6,998 nt of DNA. Source: Verrucomicrobiaceae bacterium. GTDB taxonomy: Bacteria; Verrucomicrobiota; Verrucomicrobiae; Verrucomicrobiales; Akkermansiaceae. Shown here one piece after another: positions 1 through 4,795 of this stretch (the stretch's first letter is position 1; each line of letters begins with the position of its first letter). A program made the translations under genes and the position numbers. The DNA is taken from positions 1 to 6,998 of the forward strand of contig CANBTO010000263.1 of the NCBI GenBank assembly GCA_947372405.1, in the 5' to 3' direction. The notes under the pieces are model-generated. The model was not told where the DNA came from and did not search any database. It saw nothing but the letters and a program-made list of their open reading frames with translations.

Positions 1-1
1 C

Positions 2-523
2 TGCGCCAAATGCCACGGCGAGGGCCGCGTCAACGAGACCGCCAAGATCAACATCAAGATCCCGCCCGGCGTGGACACCGGCAACAAGCTGCGCTCCTCC
101 GGCAACGGCGAGGCCGGCGTGATGGGCGGCGAGGCCGGCGACCTCTACATCGTGGTCCACGTCAAGGATCACGACGTCTTCGAGCGCGATGACACCGATC
201 TCTTCTGCGAAGTCCCTCTGCCATTCTCCGTGGCGGCTCTTGGCGGCGAGCTCAAGGTTCCCTCACTCGACGGCCAGTCATCGATCAAGATCCCGGCCGG
301 CACCCAGGGCGGCACCGTGTTCCGCCTCCGTGAAAAAGGCATGCCCTCATTGTCTAACAGCCGCCGCGGCGATCTGAACGTGCGCGTGCAGGTGGAAGTC
401 CCGACCAAGCTCAACCACGACCAGCAGGAAAAATTGAGAGCGTTTTCCGAATCCATTGGCGATCACAACTCCCCCATGCAGGAAGGCTTTTTCCAGAAGG
501 CGAAACGCTTCTTTGATCTCTGA
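2..523 (+). CDS. dnaJ: Chaperone protein DnaJ (Hsp40), C-terminal part, cut by window edge
   Basis: DnaJ delivers unfolded clients to DnaK and stimulates its ATPase in the cytoplasm. Only the last 173 residues are present; the J-domain, the Gly/Phe linker and most of the zinc-binding region lie left of the window. The first visible residues, CAKCHGEG (1-8), are the fourth CxxCxGxG zinc-finger repeat. They are followed by the C-terminal substrate-binding domains, with the family motifs [12 protein letters not shown] (20-31), [18 protein letters not shown] (46-63), [13 protein letters not shown] (79-91), [19 protein letters not shown] (97-115) and [14 protein letters not shown] (121-134). The short tail after about residue 140 ([12 protein letters not shown]) and the [11 protein letters not shown] end are also typical of DnaJ. 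The reading frame is open from base 2 to a TGA stop. rsmE follows 43 nt later on the same strand, probably in the same transcript. The presence of a zinc region separates it from CbpA-type proteins. Confidence 0.96.
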   Translation, partial: CAKCHGEGRVNETAKINIKIPPGVDTGNKLRSSGNGEAGVMGGEAGDLYIVVHVKDHDVFERDDTDLFCEVPLPFSVAALGGELKVPSLDGQSSIKIPAGTQGGTVFRLREKGMPSLSNSRRGDLNVRVQVEVPTKLNHDQQEKLRAFSESIGDHNSPMQEGFFQKAKRFFDL

Positions 524-530
524 TTCCATC

Positions 531-553
531 GGTCCTATAAGTCATATGGGACC
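531..553 (+). other. Hairpin between dnaJ and rsmE
   Basis: GGTCCTATA (531-539) can pair with TATGGGACC (545-553). This gives nine stacked pairs, one of them a G-U wobble in RNA, around a 5-nt loop. It starts 8 nt after the dnaJ stop and ends 13 nt before the preferred rsmE start. No run of T follows, so it is not a standard intrinsic terminator. It could attenuate read-through, protect the dnaJ 3' end or affect rsmE translation. The stem is read directly from the sequence; the role is inference. Confidence 0.45.
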
Positions 554-566
554 TATCTTACGAGCC

Positions 567-1280
567 ATGGCCCGCTTCCATCTCCCGCCCGCAGACTGGC
601 CCGCCGCCTCTCTAACCGGAGACGAAGCCCGCCATCTCTCGCAGGTCCTGCGCATCAAGCCCGGTGAAACCATCTCGGTCTTCGACGGACTTGGCCGTCG
701 AGCGGCCGCCGAGGTGCTGACGGTTTCACGGGATCATGTGTCACTGAGGCTCGGCGAGCCACAATCCCCGCCGCCTCCCATGCCCGCCATCACGCTGGCA
801 CAGGCGATTCCCAAAGGGAAAAACATGGACCTCATCGTCCAGAAGTCGGTCGAGCTGGGCATCGCCGCAATCCAGCCGCTCGTCACCCGCAACACCGTCG
901 TCCAGCCCGGCGAGGGCAAGTCCGACAAGTGGCGCCGCAACGCGCTCGAGGCTTGCAAGCAATGTGGCCAGGACACGATGCCCGAAATCGCGGATCCTCT
1001 CCCGATGGACCGTTGGCTTGATTCCCAAGCCAGCACCCAAGGTCTGAAAATCATCGCGTCCCTCGCCGCCGGAGCAAAGCCGCTGCGCGAAGTTCTTCGG
1101 GCGAATCCCGGCACAACTGTGGCCACCCTGCTTGTAGGACCTGAAGGCGATTTCACGCCTGATGAAACCACCGCCGCGATTGCCGCCGGTTTTCAGCCTG
1201 TTTCGCTTGGTGGCATCATCCTCCGCGTCGAAACCGCCACGATCTTCTGCCTCTCCGCGGTGAGATACGAATTTTCCTGA
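567..1280 (+). CDS. rsmE: 16S rRNA (uracil(1498)-N3)-methyltransferase RsmE
   Basis: RsmE is a SPOUT-class (trefoil-knot) enzyme that uses S-adenosylmethionine to methylate N3 of U1498 in 16S rRNA of the 30S subunit. The 237-residue product is close to the family length (E. coli, 243). An N-terminal PUA-like domain carries ARHLSQVLRIKPGE (21-34). The methyltransferase part has IPKGKNMDLIVQKSVELG (81-98), the T..NTVVQ segment near 107-113, KWRRNALEACKQCGQ (121-135), GPEGDFTPDE (191-200) and LGGIILRVETA (214-224), the last two forming the knot and cofactor site. ATG 567 is chosen because the protein then starts MARFHLPPADW, as relatives do. ATG 546 lies inside the hairpin stem, and upstream in-frame starts overlap dnaJ. 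No clear Shine-Dalgarno sequence is visible. Two knot-motif positions differ from the usual GPEGG and LGxRILR. It lies 43 nt downstream of dnaJ, which fits co-transcription. Confidence 0.93.
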   Translation: MARFHLPPADWPAASLTGDEARHLSQVLRIKPGETISVFDGLGRRAAAEVLTVSRDHVSLRLGEPQSPPPPMPAITLAQAIPKGKNMDLIVQKSVELGIAAIQPLVTRNTVVQPGEGKSDKWRRNALEACKQCGQDTMPEIADPLPMDRWLDSQASTQGLKIIASLAAGAKPLREVLRANPGTTVATLLVGPEGDFTPDETTAAIAAGFQPVSLGGIILRVETATIFCLSAVRYEFS

Positions 1281-1404
1281 AGTCCTTCCGCCATCCGCAC
1301 CTTTGGTGGGGAATTCCAGCGGATTCAGGCCATGAGCAAGCCAACAACACGCGATCTCGTAATTCCAACATTGATTTAAGGACATTAATACGTAGCGTTT
1401 CCAC

Positions 1405-3339
1405 GTGACACATAGAAAATCAGGATCCCTCGCGAAAACGGCTGCATGGCTGATGGTGTTGCCGTCAGCCGTGGCGTTTGCGTGGCAACCCGGCACCTAC
1501 CCCGAGTCCTCCCTGAGCATGGCAAGCTCGGGACTCAAGGTGGACAACACCAAACGCAACGACGTGGTGGCGTTCTGGCATGCGGTTTACCAGGCCTCCG
1601 AAGGATATGAGAAAAGGATCGGCTGGACTGGGAACTACAACGGCAGGAACGGCGGCGTTTCAAAAGACTTCGTCAATGACGTCGAGCGGCGGATCAACTA
1701 TTTCAGAGCCATGTGCGGCGTGCCCGCCGTGGTGAAGTTGAACACGGAATCCAAGGTTCTGATTGAAACCTCGGATTCCTTCAAACCGGATGCGAACACA
1801 AAAAAATCGACCGCTGCACAAGCCGCGGCATTGATGCTGATCCGGAACTACAATCCAAACACCGGGTCTGATCCCGCCATCACCCACAATCCGGCACCCT
1901 CGTTGGTCGGATGGACGCCGGTGACATGGAATGCCAACGCCCATAGCGACATCGCCTTCGGAGTGTTCGGACCGGGAGCCATGACCGAGTACGTCGTGGA
2001 GGAGATCTCTAACGGATCCGCCACTTCTTTCTGGAACACTCTTGTCGGCCACCGCAGGTGGATTCTCTTTCCGGATGCCACGGACTTCGCCACTGGCGAT
2101 CAACCGGGTGAATCAGCGAAAAGACCGCCAACGAACGTATTGTATATCTCGCAACGTCCGGGCGAGCGTGTGGCGGATCCCACCCCTGGATTCGTCGCTT
2201 ATCCACCTCCCGGATTTTTTCCGGCTCCCGTCAATTCTCGCTACTGGTCGTTCAGCATCGCGGATGCGGACTTCACCAACGCCAAAGTCAGTGTGCGGAA
2301 TTCATCAGGCCAGGCAGTCCCGGTTTCCAACTTACAGTCTAATAACAGTTACGGATACCCTGCGTTGGTATGGGAAGTCAGCGGTGCCGCAGCCTCAAGC
2401 CAGGTTTTCGCTGATGCCACCTTCAGCGTGAAAGTCACCGGCGTCGCAGGCATGGGAATCAACACTTCCTATGACTATTCGGTCACCCTCATCAACCCGG
2501 ACCGCATCACATCCAACCAGTCGATCATAGGTCCCTCCAAGCCTGTTTCCGATCATGAAACCGTTTACAAGTTCACTCCACCGGGTGGAGCCGAGGCCAT
2601 GCAGGTGGCCGTATTCAAGCGGACTCCGGCCACTTGGATCGAAGACGCCGAGGAATCCACAAAATCCCACATCATTGATCACACGGCCGACAGTTACCCG
2701 CCGCTGGTGGATCCCGCGACTTATGCGGGATTCAGCGACCTCTCGGGCGGCCGCTCGTTCAACCTGACTTTTCCCACCATCTACGATCTCATCGCACGTG
2801 GCGTGCCTGAGCAGTCGCTGGAAATCGACAGGTTGATCATTCCAAAATCGGGAGCGACGCTGAGTTTTCTCTACCGCAGGGGATACATGACGATCGGCAG
2901 CAATCTCGCGACGGAGATTTCCTCGGACGGTGGAGTGACCTGGAAAACCATCGGCGCCAACATCACCGGAAAATCCAACACCATCTTTGATAACAAGGCT
3001 TCGAGCGCCGCCATCGATCTTCCGAAGTCGGACAGCCCCATCCGCATCCGCTTCCGATACTTCTGCCCTCCGGGAGTGGCGATCTACAGCCACGAGGCCG
3101 CGCCCACATCACCGACCGGCATTTTCCTCGACGACATCAAAGTGCAAAACTGCGACGAACTCGAACCGCAGAAGATGAAGCATTTGTCCGAAAGTGCGAC
3201 CCGATACAAATTCAGCTCCATGTCGGCTGGAACCCCGCTGGTGGCGGGAGACAAGTGGTGCCTGGCCTTGCGGACCAAGCTGGGAGGGAGATGGTTCCCC
3301 TATGGTCCGATGAAGGCGGTCACCATCACCTCGCCTTGA
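1405..3339 (+). CDS. Secreted CAP/SCP-domain protein with C-terminal jelly-roll-like region
   Basis: The product is a 644-residue exported protein of unknown role. GTG 1405 is the only start that keeps a complete signal peptide: basic residues at 4-11, a hydrophobic core at about 12-25 and a likely cut after AFA (24-26). An in-frame TAG at 1393 blocks extension. A bacterial CAP (cysteine-rich secretory protein/SCP) domain spans about 90-235, with INYFRAMCGVPAV (97-109), ITHNPAPSLVGW (159-170), NANAHSDIAFG (176-186), EYVVEEISNG (195-204) and the diagnostic VGHRRWILFP (214-223). A beta-rich segment (about 278-366) follows. Then comes a region like MAM/jelly-roll ectodomains (about 440-582), with SSDGGVTWKTIG (506-517), IRIRFRYF (546-553) and GIFLDDIKV (572-580). 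The end (600-644) resembles tails of similar verrucomicrobial proteins. CAP proteins have varied roles, so no substrate can be assigned. The gene has its own 124-nt upstream gap and converges on gmk, so it is probably a single transcription unit. Confidence 0.82.
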   Translation: MTHRKSGSLAKTAAWLMVLPSAVAFAWQPGTYPESSLSMASSGLKVDNTKRNDVVAFWHAVYQASEGYEKRIGWTGNYNGRNGGVSKDFVNDVERRINYFRAMCGVPAVVKLNTESKVLIETSDSFKPDANTKKSTAAQAAALMLIRNYNPNTGSDPAITHNPAPSLVGWTPVTWNANAHSDIAFGVFGPGAMTEYVVEEISNGSATSFWNTLVGHRRWILFPDATDFATGDQPGESAKRPPTNVLYISQRPGERVADPTPGFVAYPPPGFFPAPVNSRYWSFSIADADFTNAKVSVRNSSGQAVPVSNLQSNNSYGYPALVWEVSGAAASSQVFADATFSVKVTGVAGMGINTSYDYSVTLINPDRITSNQSIIGPSKPVSDHETVYKFTPPGGAEAMQVAVFKRTPATWIEDAEESTKSHIIDHTADSYPPLVDPATYAGFSDLSGGRSFNLTFPTIYDLIARGVPEQSLEIDRLIIPKSGATLSFLYRRGYMTIGSNLATEISSDGGVTWKTIGANITGKSNTIFDNKASSAAIDLPKSDSPIRIRFRYFCPPGVAIYSHEAAPTSPTGIFLDDIKVQNCDELEPQKMKHLSESATRYKFSSMSAGTPLVAGDKWCLALRTKLGGRWFPYGPMKAVTITSP

Positions 3340-3360
3340 ACGCCTTGTGCGTGGGGAAAT

Positions 3361-3957
3361 TCACACAAGCCGCGAAACCCGCATCCGCTCCGCTTCGAGC
3401 AGCGCCACAAACTTCGCGTAATCCTCTTCGCGTGTGGAGGAGAGCAGCACATAGGTGTATGCCTTCCAGTGACGCATCTCCTCCAGCGCGTTGGACATGC
3501 GAAGCGCAATGGTCTCCGCGCTGTCGGTGCCCCGTCCGGACAAGCGGGCTAACAACTCGTCCTCGCCGGGCGGCATCACGAAGAGATCCACCAACGCGCG
3601 GCGGATTCCTTCGTCCGCACAGGTCCGGACTTGTTCCGCTCCCTGCACGTCGATGTCCATCACTACGTCCAGACCTTGTTCGAGACGATTCAGCACCTCC
3701 GATTTCAGCGAGCCGTATAGATTTCCGTGAACCACGGCCTGTTCGAGGAAATCCCCCGCATCCAGCCTGCGTTCGAAGTCCTCGCGGGAGAGGAAGTGAT
3801 AGTCCCTGCCATCGACTTCGCCGGGCCGCGGAGCACGGGTGGTGCAGGAGATGGAATAACGGACCTCGCCTGAATCCGCCAGACGGCGGCAAAGCGTGGT
3901 TTTACCCGATCCCGAGGGACCGGATACGACGAGCAACATGCCGGAGCGGGCGGACAT
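3361..3957 (-). CDS. gmk: Guanylate kinase
   Basis: Guanylate kinase converts GMP and ATP to GDP and ADP in the cytoplasm, an essential step of guanine nucleotide supply. The 198-residue product has near-standard length. It shows the P-loop GPSGSGKT (13-20), the GMP-binding segment SISCTTRAPRPGEVDGRDYHF (35-55), FLEQAVVHGNLYGS (70-83), DIDVQGAEQVR (101-111), the lid segment VMPPGEDELLARLSGRGTDS (127-146) and RMSNALEEM (153-161). ATG 3957 places the P-loop at residue 13; ATG 3939 (residue 7) is an alternative, and neither has an obvious ribosome binding site. The near-universal NDD after the YxY strand is absent: YTYVLLSSTREED (168-180) stands there. This is probably a lineage feature, since all catalytic motifs are intact. 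The gene converges on the CAP gene with a 21-nt gap and is divergent from the regulator gene. No rpoZ or yicC relative is adjacent within the window. Confidence 0.96.
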   Translation of the reverse strand: MSARSGMLLVVSGPSGSGKTTLCRRLADSGEVRYSISCTTRAPRPGEVDGRDYHFLSREDFERRLDAGDFLEQAVVHGNLYGSLKSEVLNRLEQGLDVVMDIDVQGAEQVRTCADEGIRRALVDLFVMPPGEDELLARLSGRGTDSAETIALRMSNALEEMRHWKAYTYVLLSSTREEDYAKFVALLEAERMRVSRLV

Positions 3958-4084
3958 GGGTGGATCATGGCCAACCGCACGCAGGAGGCAAACAGAGAAG
4001 TGTGGCTACGTCCGTCGTTTTTCCGAAACCGAAATTCCGGATTGCCGCGGCGCGTGAATTCACCGAATTTCAAGTCCCTCCAAC
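3958..4084. promoter_or_regulatory. Divergent intergenic region between gmk and the SufR-like regulator
   Basis: These 127 nt should hold the promoters of both flanking genes, because they are transcribed away from each other here. I see no confident -35/-10 pair in either direction. A CCGAAACCGAAA tandem lies near 4024-4035, and GAATT occurs twice close together (GAATTCACCGAATT, 4056-4069). Either could be part of an operator, but no clean inverted repeat supports one. An AGGAGG at 3983-3988 on the + strand is the best Shine-Dalgarno-like string here, but it lies about 100 nt before the regulator start. The assignment rests on gene orientation alone. Confidence 0.4.
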
Positions 4085-4732
4085 ATGCTACTTCCAGTAT
4101 TCAAGGATCTGATCAAACCCCAGTGGCGCGCGGTTCTGGAAGAGCTGAAGCTTTCGGGAGGAATGCCCGTCAGTGATCTCGCCCGGAAAACCGGCAGCAG
4201 CTACATGGCGGTGAAGATCCATTGCGAGGACCTGACGAAGTCCGGTTACCTCCACCGCACCCGGCTTCCGCGGACCGAGGTGGGACGTCCCGAGATCTTT
4301 TACAGCCTCGCGCCGAAGGCGGACGCGCTGTTTCCCCAGGCTGGTGTGGACTTCACTCTCGAACTGCTCGACGGACTCAAGACCATGTATGGAGAAAACG
4401 CTCCGGAAAAAGTGCTCTTCCAGTATTTCCAAAACCGTCAGGACCACTTCGGAAAGCTGCTTTCGAAACTTTCCTCCACCGCCGACAAGGCGGTTAGGCT
4501 CACGGCCCTCCGCATGAAGGAAGGCTGCGCGGGCCGCTGTGAGAACGAGCCCGGACACCCGTTGCGCATCGTCGAGCAGCACAACCCGCTGCTCCGGGTT
4601 TTCGAACTCTACCCGAGGGCCGCGGCCATGGAGCTTCGCATGATCGAGCAGGTGTTGGGCACCCGTGTGACCCGTCGTGAGATCCCGGGCGGGCGCGAAA
4701 GCACGCCGCACGTCGTCTTCGAGATTACATAA
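4085..4732 (+). CDS. SufR-like winged-helix transcriptional regulator lacking the C-terminal cysteines
   Basis: This is a 215-residue probable DNA-binding regulator. The N-terminal winged helix-turn-helix covers about 15-84: MPVSDLARKTGSSYMAVKIH (27-46) is the helix-turn-helix, EDLTKSGYL (48-56) leads into the wing, and GRPEIFYSLAPKADALFP (67-84) matches the GRP..Y.LT..G...FP signature of the SufR/DeoR-type family. The C-terminal half keeps the SufR spacing, VEQHNPLLRVFELYPRAAAMEL (163-184) and QVLGTRVTRREIPGG (189-203). However, Asn, Ala and His or Val stand where SufR has its iron-sulfur-ligand cysteines. Cysteines remain only at 47, 148 and 152. ATG 4085 is taken as start; no Shine-Dalgarno sequence is visible. 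It is divergent from gmk, and the lipoprotein gene follows 63 nt after its stop, so that gene is a candidate target. No suf or isc genes are in the window. The regulator class is fairly secure; the signal and targets are unknown. Confidence 0.75.
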   Translation: MLLPVFKDLIKPQWRAVLEELKLSGGMPVSDLARKTGSSYMAVKIHCEDLTKSGYLHRTRLPRTEVGRPEIFYSLAPKADALFPQAGVDFTLELLDGLKTMYGENAPEKVLFQYFQNRQDHFGKLLSKLSSTADKAVRLTALRMKEGCAGRCENEPGHPLRIVEQHNPLLRVFELYPRAAAMELRMIEQVLGTRVTRREIPGGRESTPHVVFEIT

Positions 4733-4757
4733 ATAGAAACGTCTGGATTTTCACTGA

Positions 4758-4782
4758 ATGACGGATGTGTGTGTGTCGTCAT
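4758..4782. promoter_or_regulatory. Inverted repeat upstream of the lipoprotein gene
   Basis: ATGACG (4758-4763) and CGTCAT (4777-4782) form 6-bp perfect arms around 13 nt that contain a GT dinucleotide run. The repeat ends 13 nt before the preferred ATG at 4796 and lies in the short gap after the regulator gene. It could be an operator half-site pair or an RNA hairpin near the ribosome binding region. With arms this short, chance occurrence is possible, and no function is shown. Confidence 0.25.
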
Positions 4783-4795
4783 AACCGGCACCACC

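Noticed and set aside
1295..1311. Hairpin CACC-TTT-GGTG with flanking pairs, considered as an rsmE terminator
   Set aside because: The core is 4 bp with a G-G mismatch before two more pairs, and no T-run follows.
1371..1399. AT-rich stretch with TTGATT, considered as the promoter of the CAP gene
   Set aside because: No acceptable -10 element lies 16-18 nt downstream of TTGATT. The AT-rich composition fits a promoter region, but no precise site can be supported.
741..1496. Open frame of 251 codons on the minus strand
   Set aside because: It overlaps rsmE completely and runs through the gap into the signal-peptide region of the CAP gene. It shows no recognisable motif, and GC-rich coding DNA often gives such antisense frames.
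2395..3093. Open frame of 232 codons on the minus strand inside the CAP gene
   Set aside because: It has no motif or signal and lies opposite the conserved SSDGGVTW region, which is coding on the plus strand.
3340..3369. Short inverted repeats (ACGC/GCGT and CTTGTG/CACAAG) between the convergent CAP and gmk genes, considered as a two-way terminator
   Set aside because: The stems are only 4 and 6 bp, they compete for the same bases, one arm lies in the gmk coding end, and no T-run is present on either strand.
3255..4112. Open frame of 285 codons on the plus strand across gmk
   Set aside because: It is antisense to the clearly conserved guanylate kinase and is rich in Arg, Pro and Ser without any domain motif.
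4000..4176. Possible upstream frame with AGGAGG at 3983-3988 and GTG at 4000, overlapping the start of the regulator gene
   Set aside because: The spacing of 11 nt is slightly long, the 58-residue product has no motif, and it overlaps the conserved helix-turn-helix gene in another frame. A regulatory leader peptide cannot be excluded, but nothing else supports it.
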